NCBI RefSeq assembly: GCF_042885655.1
Contig: NZ_JBHVRO010000002.1
Location: 1 to 64,000, forward strand
Reading direction: 5' to 3'
DNA from: Psychrobacillus sp042885655
Lineage (GTDB): Bacteria > Bacillota > Bacilli > Bacillales_A > Planococcaceae
Length of the DNA stretch: 64,000 nucleotides
The translations under genes and the position numbers were made by a program. A model generated the notes under the pieces. It did no database searches. It was not told the origin of the DNA and saw only the letters and a program-made list of their open reading frames with translations. Shown here one piece after another: positions 50,359 through 59,157 of this stretch; position 1 is the stretch's first letter, and each line of letters begins with the position of its first letter.

Positions 50359-51147
50359 TTGAAACAAATAAAATACATCCTTATTATCTTGGTAATTTGT
50401 GCGATTAGCTATTCATTCATCAGTAAAGAACAATCTACACAGGCTTTCTCCACTCAAGTATTAGAGCGTGGAGCTTTTGGTGATGATGTGATTGAATTAC
50501 AAGCGAGACTCCAATTCATCGGATACTATAAAAGTGAGATTGATGGGAAATTTGGATATAGCACCTACTGGGCGTTAAGGAACTTTCAAGAAAAATATGG
50601 ACTTCCAGTTGACGGTTTACTTGGAGAAGCAACGAAGAAAAAGCTTGTTAGTGCTTCTGAATTTAACAAAGCGTGGGTACATGAGCAAATTAAAAAAGGA
50701 AATAGTTTTACCTATTATGGAGGCATTGACTTAGGAAAACAAGTAAAAAATAAGAAAGCAGAAAGTACCAAAATGCAACTTCCACCGAAATACTCTGAAA
50801 AAGATTTAAAACTTCTAGCAAATGCAGTGTATGGTGAAGCTAGAGGTGAACCATATGAAGGGCAAGTAGCAGTAGCTGCTGTTATTTTAAATAGGGTGCA
50901 GCATCCGGATTTTCCAAATACAATTTCTGAAGTAATTTTTCAACCATTAGCATTTACTGCGGTAGCTGATGGTCAAATTTGGTTAGAGCCAAATGAGAGA
51001 GCAAAAGAAGCGGTCCTAGATGCATTGAATGGTTGGGATCCTTCGGAAAATGCGATCTATTATTTCAACCCGAAAACAGCAACTAGTAAATGGATTTGGT
51101 CACGACCACAAATTAAAACAATCGGACAGCATATTTTTTGCTCATAA
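50359..51147 (+). CDS. sleB: Spore cortex-lytic enzyme SleB
   Basis: Lytic transglycosylase that degrades cortex peptidoglycan in germination. 262 residues: signal or anchor segment (residues 5-20), a peptidoglycan-binding domain with the repeat GAFGDDVIELQARLQFIGYY near 37-56, and a hydrolase domain starting at LLANAVYGEARGEPYEGQVAVAAVILNRV (split near 151-179) with catalytic Glu in YGEARGE. TTG at 50359 is eight bases after AAGGAGA. It is followed nine bases on by ypeB, needed for its localisation. Confidence 0.95.
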   Translation: MKQIKYILIILVICAISYSFISKEQSTQAFSTQVLERGAFGDDVIELQARLQFIGYYKSEIDGKFGYSTYWALRNFQEKYGLPVDGLLGEATKKKLVSASEFNKAWVHEQIKKGNSFTYYGGIDLGKQVKNKKAESTKMQLPPKYSEKDLKLLANAVYGEARGEPYEGQVAVAAVILNRVQHPDFPNTISEVIFQPLAFTAVADGQIWLEPNERAKEAVLDALNGWDPSENAIYYFNPKTATSKWIWSRPQIKTIGQHIFCS

Positions 51148-51156
51148 GGAGATATA

Positions 51157-52437
51157 ATGAAAAAATTTATATGGATAATTGCTTCTGTCGCTGTCATATT
51201 CCTTGTGTATCATTTTTCTGTCCAAAGTAAGAATACACGATTAGAAAATGCGCTTGCTATACAATATTCCAATCAATTAACTTCAGCATCTGAAAAACTG
51301 ACAAAACTAAGTGACTCCATTGATCAAACTCTAATGTTTAAAGACAAACAAGCACTCGATAAACCTTTAGATGAAGTTTGGAGATTATCCTCCGATGTAA
51401 GAGCATCCATTTCTGCTTTACCTATAGATCAAGAAACTTCAACTGTATGGATGAACTATTTAACAAGAATAGGTAATGGTGCCTCTCTTGTGAAGGCGGG
51501 TAAAGTACCAATAGAAGAATGGCAAAAAAATATGACAACTGCTCGTGGAAATTTAAGAGAACTATCCAATCAATGGGCATTTACTACTAAAGATGGGGGC
51601 AATAAAGATTATATTGTGAATCAATTTGTTTTAAATAAAGTAAATAAAGATAATGAAAACACTTGGAAAGCGCTTGGGAATTCTGTAAAAGCATATACGG
51701 AAAGCGACTTTCCAATGACAGCTAGTGAAACAGATGATCAAAAAAAGAAGGATCTTCAAAATATTCAAGATTCGGATGTAAGTATTGATCAAGTAAAAAG
51801 CAAGTTTGCAAAGTTATTTCCCGAATTAAAGGATTCAACAATTCATATTACGGAAAGCTCAAACAACGCTCCATATCCTTTTTATCATCTGCAGTATCAC
51901 ATAGGTATACGTATTGGTTATGCAGATTTTACGAAAAAAGGAGGACATTTATTATCTTTTTTAATGGAAAGACCGTCTGAAAAAACAACTATTAGCGTGG
52001 ATCAGATGAAAGAAAAGGCGAAGGGTTATATGAAGGCGTTTGATTATGCGGATACTGAAATGGTAGATTTTCGAGAAAATAATATCGCTTGGCATTTAGC
52101 CTTTGCAAGAATAGATGCTAATAATAAAGCCTTAATCTATGCCGATGGAATACAGTTAAAAATAGCAAAAGATAATGGTGAATTGTTAGGATTAAATGCA
52201 ATGGAATATATTCAAAAAGAAAAAATTGAGCCTCAAGAAATTAAACCATTAAATTATAAAGATTTATTTTCAAATAATTTTTCAGTGGAAGAAGAAAGAT
52301 TGACATATGTAGCAAACAAGGAACAACAACAACGCTTGGCTTATGAAATTTTGACTAGAAACGATTCTATTGGCACATACAAAATTTATATTGATACAGA
52401 AAATCATGAGATTTTAAACGCAGAAAAACTACCATAA
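51157..52437 (+). CDS. ypeB: Germination protein YpeB
   Basis: Partner of SleB, stabilising it in the spore inner membrane and cortex. 426 residues: a signal or anchor helix near residues 4-22, a helical N-terminal domain, then PepSY-like domains toward the C-terminus, e.g. ISVDQMKEKAKGYMKAF near 280-296 and KIYIDTENHEILNAEKLP at the end. ATG at 51157 follows AAGGAG. The sleB-ypeB pair is conserved in Bacillus. It is a little shorter than the B. subtilis protein. Confidence 0.92.
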   Translation: MKKFIWIIASVAVIFLVYHFSVQSKNTRLENALAIQYSNQLTSASEKLTKLSDSIDQTLMFKDKQALDKPLDEVWRLSSDVRASISALPIDQETSTVWMNYLTRIGNGASLVKAGKVPIEEWQKNMTTARGNLRELSNQWAFTTKDGGNKDYIVNQFVLNKVNKDNENTWKALGNSVKAYTESDFPMTASETDDQKKKDLQNIQDSDVSIDQVKSKFAKLFPELKDSTIHITESSNNAPYPFYHLQYHIGIRIGYADFTKKGGHLLSFLMERPSEKTTISVDQMKEKAKGYMKAFDYADTEMVDFRENNIAWHLAFARIDANNKALIYADGIQLKIAKDNGELLGLNAMEYIQKEKIEPQEIKPLNYKDLFSNNFSVEEERLTYVANKEQQQRLAYEILTRNDSIGTYKIYIDTENHEILNAEKLP

Positions 52438-52580
52438 CTAAAGCCTTCCTGTTACTATAAAAAGTATTTCTGTGAAAATATTGCTGGAAGAAAAAGTACT
52501 AGTGTCTATAAAATTTTATAGAAATTAATTCCTTTAAGTGTCATAATAGAACTATAATCACACTTAATGAGGGATTACTT

Positions 52581-53228
52581 ATGAAAATAAAACTAGGGAC
52601 GTTTCTATTACTAGAACCGACTTTTGTAGAAAAAGAAGAGAAATATCGTTGTAAAGTAGTTGATTTAGATGAACATTTTGTCTATGTAGATTATCCAATT
52701 GACATCGCGACGAATAGAACTGTATTTCTAACTGACGGTGCTCAAATTCGTGCAACTTATGTGGAAGAATCGAAAGCTGCATTCGCTTTTCAAACTGAAG
52801 TATTGGGAAAAAGAAAAGGACAAATTCCGATGATTAAACTTTCTTGGCCAGGTGATTCGGAAATTATTAAAATCCAAAGAAGAGATTTTGTACGTGTTAG
52901 TACATCATTGGATATTTCAGTCCAGTTTGAAGATAAAAGATATCAATTTGTTACCGATGATATCAGTGCTGGTGGATCAGCTATAATATTAAATCGAGAG
53001 GTTGAATTTAAAGATGGAGACGAAATTTCTTTAATACTTCCTCTTGCATTTAATAATGGTGACATTAAGTATGTTTCGACCACTGCAATAGCTGTACGAA
53101 TATGGGAAAGAGGGCAACAAAAACTAGCGTCTCTACAATTTACAGACACAGATGATGTAGATAAACAACAGATTGTTCGATTTTGTTTTGAGCGTCAACT
53201 ACTTTTAAGAAAAAAAGAAATGAATTAA
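52581..53228 (+). CDS. ypfA: PilZ-domain c-di-GMP receptor YpfA (MotI)
   Basis: 215 residues: an N-terminal YcgR-like domain, then PilZ. The c-di-GMP contact motif RRDFVR near residues 97-102 and the second motif DISAGG near 128-133 are both intact. In B. subtilis this protein (MotI/YpfA) slows the flagellar stator when c-di-GMP is high. ATG at 52581 follows GAGGGA. Flagellar genes are not in the window, so the target is inferred. A terminator follows before cmk. Confidence 0.9.
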   Translation: MKIKLGTFLLLEPTFVEKEEKYRCKVVDLDEHFVYVDYPIDIATNRTVFLTDGAQIRATYVEESKAAFAFQTEVLGKRKGQIPMIKLSWPGDSEIIKIQRRDFVRVSTSLDISVQFEDKRYQFVTDDISAGGSAIILNREVEFKDGDEISLILPLAFNNGDIKYVSTTAIAVRIWERGQQKLASLQFTDTDDVDKQQIVRFCFERQLLLRKKEMN

Positions 53229-53254
53229 AAGTCTGTGAATACAGGCTTTTTTTT
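53227..53254 (+). terminator. ypfA terminator
   Basis: AAAGTCTGT and ACAGGCTTT (one G-T pair), loop GAAT, then a run of T. Confidence 0.82.
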
Positions 53255-53305
53255 TACGTAACGTTTTATGATAAAATAAACTTGAATAGAGTGGAGGGCT
53301 ACATT

Positions 53306-53980
53306 ATGACAAAACAAATACAAATAGCAATTGATGGTCCTGCAGCGGCTGGAAAGAGTACTATTGCCAAAAAAACTGCAGAACTACTAGGATATACATA
53401 TGTGGATACAGGAGCAATGTATCGAGCGATAACGTATAAAGCAATCCAATTAAACATAGATTTGCAAGACGGAGAAAAGTTAACGAAGTTATTAGATGAA
53501 ACATCTATTGAGCTGAAGCCGTCTTCAAGAGGACAAATAGTATTTTTAGATAGTGAGGAAGTAACTGAGGAAATTCGTTCCGAACAAGTAACAGCTTCTG
53601 TCTCAATTGTTGCAGCACATGCTAATTTACGAAAAGAAATGGTATTAAGACAGCTAGAAATGGGGAAAAACGGCGCTATAGTTATGGATGGCCGTGATAT
53701 CGGGACACATGTATTAACAAACGCAGAACTAAAAGTATTCATGTCTGCAAGTGTAGAAGAGAGAGCAAAAAGACGTTTTCTAGAAAATCAAAAAAGAGGG
53801 ATCAGTACAAATATAGAAATCCTTATGAAAGAAATAGCACTTCGAGACAAGATGGATAGTGAAAGGGAAGCTTCTCCGCTAATAAAAGCAGAAGATGCGA
53901 TATTTATTGATACAACTTCTCTTACTATAGAACAAGTATCAGAGAAAATTATGCAACTTGCAAAAGAAAGGATGATCTAA
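53306..53980 (+). CDS. cmk: Cytidylate kinase
   Basis: Phosphorylates CMP and dCMP with ATP. 224 residues, P-loop GPAAAGKST at residues 11-19, substrate-binding DTGAMYRA near 36-43, and GRDIGTHV near 132-139. ATG at 53306 has GGAGGG at seven bases; the earlier in-frame TTG at 53282 has none. It is followed by plsC with one base between, and rpsA-like, an order common in Bacillales. Confidence 0.96.
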   Translation: MTKQIQIAIDGPAAAGKSTIAKKTAELLGYTYVDTGAMYRAITYKAIQLNIDLQDGEKLTKLLDETSIELKPSSRGQIVFLDSEEVTEEIRSEQVTASVSIVAAHANLRKEMVLRQLEMGKNGAIVMDGRDIGTHVLTNAELKVFMSASVEERAKRRFLENQKRGISTNIEILMKEIALRDKMDSEREASPLIKAEDAIFIDTTSLTIEQVSEKIMQLAKERMI

Positions 53981-53981
53981 T

Positions 53982-54566
53982 ATGAACCTCTATTCATTTG
54001 GGAAAACTGTATTGTATGTAGCTTTAAAACCAATTTATCGGTTTGAAGTAATCGGAGCAGAGAACTTTCCTAAAGACGGAGGCATTCTCCTATGTTCAAA
54101 CCACATAGAAGCATTGGATCCACCTGTTGTTGGTATCAATGCCCCTAGACCAGTAAATTTTATGGCAAAAGAAGAATTATTTCGTATTCCTATTCTAAAA
54201 AGCATTCTTCCTGGGGTTAACGCATTTCCTGTAAAAAGAGGAATGAGTGATCGTGATGCTCTTCGACGTGCTATAAAACTTTTAAAGGATGGAGAGGTAG
54301 TAGGACTTTTTCCAGAAGGAACGAGAAGTAAAGATGGCACATTGGGAAAAGGTTTTAGTGGAGCAGGTTTCTTTGCACTTAGAGGAGACGCTAATGTAGT
54401 ACCTTGTGCAATTATTGGTCCATATAAGCCTTTTAGAAAGTTAAAAATTGTATTTGGTGAAATGATTGATATAGAACCATTTCGAGAGCGAAAAGCATCT
54501 CCAGATGAAGTAACAGAGGTTATTATGTCAAACATCAGTCAATTACTTGAGCAATATAAAAAATGA
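53982..54566 (+). CDS. plsC: 1-acyl-sn-glycerol-3-phosphate acyltransferase
   Basis: Makes phosphatidic acid, the phospholipid precursor, at the membrane. 194 residues. The acyltransferase motif HX4D is in SNHIEALDP near residues 35-43, and the glycerol phosphate motif in FPEGTRSKDG near 108-117. ATG at 53982 follows AAAGGATG. The position next to cmk fits a small co-transcribed pair. Confidence 0.93.
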   Translation: MNLYSFGKTVLYVALKPIYRFEVIGAENFPKDGGILLCSNHIEALDPPVVGINAPRPVNFMAKEELFRIPILKSILPGVNAFPVKRGMSDRDALRRAIKLLKDGEVVGLFPEGTRSKDGTLGKGFSGAGFFALRGDANVVPCAIIGPYKPFRKLKIVFGEMIDIEPFRERKASPDEVTEVIMSNISQLLEQYKK

Positions 54567-54663
54567 AATAATCAATTTTTTTAAATTTGATAAGAGCTTC
54601 CTTTTGTATTTCTGAGCTAGTTCGCATAAAATAGTAATGAGACGTTGTGAAGGAGGATATCAT

Positions 54664-55812
54664 ATGTCAGAAGAAATGAACTTAGTCGACACACATGAGT
54701 TTAAAGAAGGAGATCTAGTGAAAGCGACGGTTGCGCAAGTAGATGAAAAGTCAGCAATCGTAACAATTGAAGGTGCACCTTTTGATGGTATAGTTCCGAT
54801 AAGTGAACTATCTAGCTTGCATATTGAAAAAGCATCCGACGCCGTTTCCATTGGTGATGAACTAGAACTAATGATCACAAAAGTGGAAGATGCTAATTTT
54901 GTACTTTCTAAACGAAAAGTAGATGCGGAAAAAGCATGGGACCATTTAGAGAAACAATTCCATTCAGGTGAAATTATTGAAACAGAAGTAAAAGAAGTAG
55001 TTAAAGGCGGATTAGTAGTAGATTTAGGTGTTCGTGGTTTTATCCCAGCGTCTTTAATTGAAGATTATTTCGTGGAATCGTTTGAAGATTACAAAGGCAA
55101 AGTGTTAACTTTTAAAATCGTTGAATTTGAAAAAGATAAAAATCGCCTAATTCTATCTCATAAAGCAGTTTTAGATGATGAGAAAGCCGTAAGTAAACAA
55201 AAAACGCTTGAACATATCCATAGTGGAGATATATTAACAGGTACTGTTCAGAGAATTGCTTCTTTCGGTGCTTTCGTGGATATTGGCGGGGTGGATGGCC
55301 TTGTTCATATTTCTCAAATCTCCCACGATCACTTAGATAATGTTGGAGATGTGTTATCAGAGGGACAAGAAGTAAGTGTAAAAGTCTTATCAGTAGATAG
55401 AGATTCTGAAAGAATTTCTTTATCTATAAAAGATACGCTACCAGGACCTTGGGCAGATATTGAAGATAAAGCTTCTAAAGGTGCAGTGTTAACAGGGACT
55501 ATTAAACGAATTGTTTCTTACGGAGCTTTTGTAGAAGTATTTCCTGGCGTAGAAGGACTTGTTCATATTTCACAAATAGCTCATAAGCATATTACGACAC
55601 CTCATGAAATACTTAAAGAAGGCGAAGAAGTTCAAGTGAAAGTACTAGATGTAAATAGTGCTGATAGACGTTTATCTTTAAGCATAAAAGATTTAATCGA
55701 AAACGAGAACGAGTATAATTTAGAAGATTACCAACTACCAGAAGAGTCTAAAGGTTTCTCCATAAGTGATGTACTAGGAGACAAGCTAAAAGATTTTACA
55801 AATAAAAACTAA
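54664..55812 (+). CDS. rpsA: S1 RNA-binding domain protein, ribosomal protein S1 homologue (YpfD)
   Basis: 382 residues with four S1 (OB-fold) repeats, roughly 15-86, 103-171, 188-258 and 273-345. The last two have the most typical signatures (GTVQRIASFGAFVDIGGVDGLVHIS and its repeat). Four repeats and this length match B. subtilis YpfD, shorter than the six-repeat S1 of Gram-negatives. ATG at 54664 follows AAGGAGGA. Its terminator at 56111-56142 lies beyond a family B repeat. Confidence 0.93.
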   Translation: MSEEMNLVDTHEFKEGDLVKATVAQVDEKSAIVTIEGAPFDGIVPISELSSLHIEKASDAVSIGDELELMITKVEDANFVLSKRKVDAEKAWDHLEKQFHSGEIIETEVKEVVKGGLVVDLGVRGFIPASLIEDYFVESFEDYKGKVLTFKIVEFEKDKNRLILSHKAVLDDEKAVSKQKTLEHIHSGDILTGTVQRIASFGAFVDIGGVDGLVHISQISHDHLDNVGDVLSEGQEVSVKVLSVDRDSERISLSIKDTLPGPWADIEDKASKGAVLTGTIKRIVSYGAFVEVFPGVEGLVHISQIAHKHITTPHEILKEGEEVQVKVLDVNSADRRLSLSIKDLIENENEYNLEDYQLPEESKGFSISDVLGDKLKDFTNKN

Positions 55813-55837
55813 ATGAGTTAATTTCATAAATAGCATT

Positions 55838-56082
55838 TAATATTAAAAAACGAACAATGATTATTTTAGTGATTGGAGCGACAGGCGGCGACTCCTGCGG
55901 GATAAGTGAGACAGATGAGCAATCACAATCGACGCGAAAGCGTCGGTGATGGCTCATCGCTCACCCCGCGGAAAGCGTCCGCCGATAGCGGAAATCATCT
56001 TGATTTATGAAGAGTATTTAATATATATTCTCACATTTCTCTTTAATATTTTTCGTGTTTTATGCCCTAACTTTGATTTATG
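55838..56082 (-). repeat. Family B repeat, copy B5
   Basis: Reverse-orientation relative of B1: flank AATGATTATT, core GATTGGAGCGACAGGCGGCGACTCCTGCGGG to CCGCGGAAAGCGTCCGCCGATAGCGGAAATCA, then the flank ending in CGTGTTTTATGCCCTAACTTTG. The interior contains a hairpin CGACGC-GAAA-GCGTCG. It lies between the rpsA stop and its terminator, so it is transcribed as part of that 3' untranslated region. Confidence 0.8.
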
Positions 56083-56110
56083 AAAATGAACTAAATATTA
56101 ATAAATACTA

Positions 56111-56142
56111 TGCAGGCGATTTTATAAAGTCGCCTGCTTTTG
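56111..56142 (+). terminator. Terminator between rpsA-like gene and der
   Basis: GCAGGCGA / TCGCCTGC with a ten-base loop, then TTTTGT. It is separated from rpsA by the B5 repeat. Confidence 0.82.
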
Positions 56143-56193
56143 TCATTTTGTTGTATAATACAAAATAGACGAAGTTGGAAGGATGAATAAGTA

Positions 56194-57504
56194 ATGACAA
56201 AACCAGTAGTAGCAATCGTTGGTAGGCCAAATGTAGGCAAATCAACTATATTTAATCGTATCGTAGGAGAACGTGTATCCATAGTTGAAGATATTCCAGG
56301 AATTACACGTGATCGTATATATAGTTCAGCAGATTGGTTGACACATGAATTTAACATTATCGATACGGGTGGGATCGAATTAAGTGACGAACCCTTTTTA
56401 GAGCAAATTAAGCAACAAGCTGAAATTGCAATGGACGAAGCAGATGTTATTATATTTTTGACAAATGGTCGTGAAGGCATTACAAGTGCTGATGAGTATG
56501 TTGCAAAAATATTATACAAAACAAAAAAACCTATAGTATTAGCGGTCAATAAAATTGATAACCCTGATATGCGAGAAATGATATACGACTTCTATTCTCT
56601 TGGAATGGGTGAGCCATTTCCTATTTCAGGGTCACATGGACTAGGGCTTGGAGATTTATTAGATGAAGTTGCTAAAAATTTCCCTGAGCCAAACGATCAA
56701 GAGTATGGAGAAGAAGTTATTAAGTTTTCTTTAATTGGAAGACCAAATGTAGGGAAATCATCCCTTATTAATGCATTCTTAGGACAAGACCGAGTAATTG
56801 TGAGTGATATCGCAGGTACAACGAGAGATGCTATCGATACAGAGTATTCTTTTGATGGACAAGAGTACGTCATGATTGATACGGCGGGAATGCGTAAAAA
56901 AGGGAAAGTTTACGAAACAACTGAAAAATACAGTGTTCTTCGTGCTTTAAAGGCTATCGAACGTTCCGACGTTGTTTTAGTTGTTCTTAATGCCGAAGAA
57001 GGTATTCAAGAGCAAGATAAGAAAATTGCAGGGTATGCACATGAAGGTGGAAAAGCTGTAATTATTGTGATGAATAAATGGGATGCAATTGAAAAAGATG
57101 ATAAAACAATGAATGAAATGACAAAATCTATACGAAAGCATTTTCAATTTTTAGATTATGCACCAATTGTTTTTGTTTCTGCTAAAACGAAACAACGTGT
57201 TCAAGCTATCTTACCGATTGTTAATAGAGTAAGTGAGAATCACTCACTTCGCGTTCAATCATCTGTATTAAATGAAGTAATTGAAGATTCAGTTGCGCGT
57301 AATCCGGCTCCAACAGATAAAGGGAAAAAGTTGCGTATTTACTATGCGACGCAAGTGGCTATTAAACCACCAACATTTGTTGTTTTTGTTAATGAACCTG
57401 AAATGATGCATTTCTCCTACGAAAGATTTTTAGAAAATCGTATTCGTGAATCATTTGATTTTGAAGGAACTCCTATCCGAATCATTACTCGTGCAAGAAC
57501 TTAA
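56194..57504 (+). CDS. der: Ribosome-assembly GTPase Der (EngA)
   Basis: Essential GTPase in assembly of the 50S subunit. 436 residues with two tandem G domains: GRPNVGKST at 9-17 and GRPNVGKSS near 181-189, switch II DTGG and DTAG, specificity motifs NKID and NKWD, and a C-terminal KH-like domain. Same length as in B. subtilis. ATG at 56194, with GGAAGGA upstream. Confidence 0.97.
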   Translation: MTKPVVAIVGRPNVGKSTIFNRIVGERVSIVEDIPGITRDRIYSSADWLTHEFNIIDTGGIELSDEPFLEQIKQQAEIAMDEADVIIFLTNGREGITSADEYVAKILYKTKKPIVLAVNKIDNPDMREMIYDFYSLGMGEPFPISGSHGLGLGDLLDEVAKNFPEPNDQEYGEEVIKFSLIGRPNVGKSSLINAFLGQDRVIVSDIAGTTRDAIDTEYSFDGQEYVMIDTAGMRKKGKVYETTEKYSVLRALKAIERSDVVLVVLNAEEGIQEQDKKIAGYAHEGGKAVIIVMNKWDAIEKDDKTMNEMTKSIRKHFQFLDYAPIVFVSAKTKQRVQAILPIVNRVSENHSLRVQSSVLNEVIEDSVARNPAPTDKGKKLRIYYATQVAIKPPTFVVFVNEPEMMHFSYERFLENRIRESFDFEGTPIRIITRART

Positions 57505-57565
57505 TCATATACGGTAACGAGTTAACGAAGTCAGAAGTTCTCAATTTCAAAGAGTGGGTGGATGT

Positions 57566-57690
57566 ATGCCGAAATGCCTAGAATTTGGATTAAGGCTGAC
57601 ACCTGCTGATATTAAGTAGCCTCCGGCGTTTGCCCCAGGTTTTACTAGAGTACTCAAGAAAATGGGGTAGCATTTACGCCGAGGTTTAAT
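57566..57690 (+). other. Structured element and mini-frame between der and gpsA
   Basis: CGGCGT at 57626-57631 pairs with ACGCCG at 57676-57681, and inside it CCCCA pairs with TGGGG; the loop carries GAGTACTC. Upstream lies a 17-codon frame, MPKCLEFGLRLTPADIK, from ATG 57566. The hairpin has no T run. It may be an RNA element or repeat; I do not recognise it. Confidence 0.4.
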
Positions 57691-57708
57691 TGATAGGAGT
57701 GTAATTTG

Positions 57709-58728
57709 ATGGAGAAAATAACTGTGCTTGGGGCAGGTAGTTGGGGTACAGCGCTTGCCATGGTATTAGCTAATAATAATCATGATTGTCTTTTGTGGTC
57801 ACATCGAGAAAACCAAGCGATGGAAATAAATCTTGAACATACAAATAAAAAGTATTTGCCAAATACAATATTACCAAATAATTTAAGTGCTACAAATGAT
57901 TTCGAGAAAGCTATAACACATGCTACAACCATAATAATTGCTGTTCCAACAAAAGCCATTAGAGAAGTTTGTCAGGAAATGAAAGATTTGTTGACTGAAA
58001 AAAAACTATTGGTTCATGTGTCTAAAGGAATTGAACCAAATTCATTAAAACGGATATCTGAGATGATTGAGGAAGAATTACCTACTAATTTAGTAGAGGC
58101 AATTGTAGTACTTTCTGGGCCAAGTCATGCAGAAGAAGTTGTATTACATCACCCAACAACAATTACTGCTGCGAGTGAGAATATAAAAGCCGCAAAAAAA
58201 ATCCAAGACTTATTTATGAATAACTCTTTTAGAGTGTATACAAATGATGATGTTATTGGTGTAGAAATAGGAGCTGCTTTAAAAAATGTGATTGGACTTG
58301 CTGCTGGTATTGTAGATGGATTAGGTTATGGTGATAATGCAAAAGCTGCACTTATTACAAGAGGTTTAGCGGAAATTTCAAGGCTTGGTATAAGTTTAGG
58401 TGCCGAAGCCTATACTTTTTCAGGTTTAACAGGTATGGGAGACTTAATTGCCACATGTACAAGTGTACACTCCCGAAATTGGAAAGCAGGTAATTTACTT
58501 GGTAAAGGTGCTACACTTGAGGCAGTTCTTGAAGAAGTAGGGATGGTAGTAGAAGGAGTTCGTACAACAAAAGCTGCCTATCAGCTTGCTCAAAAACAAA
58601 ACGTGGATATGCCTATAACAGAAGCACTCCATTCAGTATTATTTGAAAATGTAGATCCGAAAGAAGCAGTGGATAATCTTATGATGCGTACTAAAAAGCA
58701 TGAGTTAGAGGATTATAAGACATTTTAA
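57709..58728 (+). CDS. gpsA: Glycerol-3-phosphate dehydrogenase [NAD(P)+]
   Basis: Reduces dihydroxyacetone phosphate to sn-glycerol 3-phosphate for phospholipid synthesis. 339 residues, with GAGSWGTALA near 7-16 for the nucleotide, LSGPSHAEEV near 138-147, and the catalytic Lys in GAALKNVIGLAAGIVDGLG near 186-204. ATG at 57709 is preferred to TTG 57706 given AGGAG nine bases before. Follows der as in B. subtilis. Confidence 0.95.
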   Translation: MEKITVLGAGSWGTALAMVLANNNHDCLLWSHRENQAMEINLEHTNKKYLPNTILPNNLSATNDFEKAITHATTIIIAVPTKAIREVCQEMKDLLTEKKLLVHVSKGIEPNSLKRISEMIEEELPTNLVEAIVVLSGPSHAEEVVLHHPTTITAASENIKAAKKIQDLFMNNSFRVYTNDDVIGVEIGAALKNVIGLAAGIVDGLGYGDNAKAALITRGLAEISRLGISLGAEAYTFSGLTGMGDLIATCTSVHSRNWKAGNLLGKGATLEAVLEEVGMVVEGVRTTKAAYQLAQKQNVDMPITEALHSVLFENVDPKEAVDNLMMRTKKHELEDYKTF

Positions 58729-58778
58729 ATTTATAGATTATCGTAGCTTCTATTACAAGTTGTTCAGAATAAAGACTT

Positions 58779-58896
58779 TGCATCCTAAGTATCTTTCTTG
58801 GGATGCAGAAATGTTTTCAAAAAGTATGAATAATTCTACCAAAATATAAAGGTATAAAAAAACAAATTGGGTTGTACAAATTGCAACTCTTTTTTG
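58779..58896 (+). terminator. Hairpins after gpsA, probable termination region
   Basis: TGCATCCTAAG / CTTGGGATGCA (58779-58789, 58797-58807) is a strong stem but lacks a T tract. A weaker stem GGTTGT..GCAACT further on is followed by TTTTTT at about 58891. Together they likely end gpsA transcription. Confidence 0.5.
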
Positions 58897-58937
58897 ATGT
58901 GTAATACTTATAATTTTTAGAAAGGTAGGAATAGCCT

Positions 58938-59144
58938 ATGTTATTAGTTACATCTATGCAAAAAATGTGGATTTCATTTGGTTCTATGGGTAGTTTATTT
59001 TTAGCCATGTTGTTTATGTTCTTTGTTAAAACTAAATTTAAAAATAAAATTCTTAAAGCAATATTTGGTTTAGTCGCATACATATTGTTATTTATCGGTT
59101 TCATTACAATGGTATATATAATTTTTAATCCAACAAAAGCTTAG
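58938..59144 (+). CDS. yphE: DUF2768 membrane protein YphE
   Basis: 68-residue protein with two membrane helices (about residues 10-30 and 42-62) separated by a short basic loop (KTKFKNK). The position between gpsA and yphF and the start near MQKMWISFGSMG match the DUF2768 family (YphE). ATG at 58938 follows AAAGGTAGGA. Function unknown; it may be linked with sporulation given the neighbouring spoIVA. Confidence 0.78.
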   Translation: MLLVTSMQKMWISFGSMGSLFLAMLFMFFVKTKFKNKILKAIFGLVAYILLFIGFITMVYIIFNPTKA

Positions 59145-59157
59145 TAAGGAGATTCGG

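Noticed and set aside
57515..57619. A longer protein gene between der and gpsA
   Set aside because: The frame with MPKCLEFGLRLTPADIK is at most 34 codons from the preceding stop and shows no strong ribosome binding site; kept only as part of the structured element.
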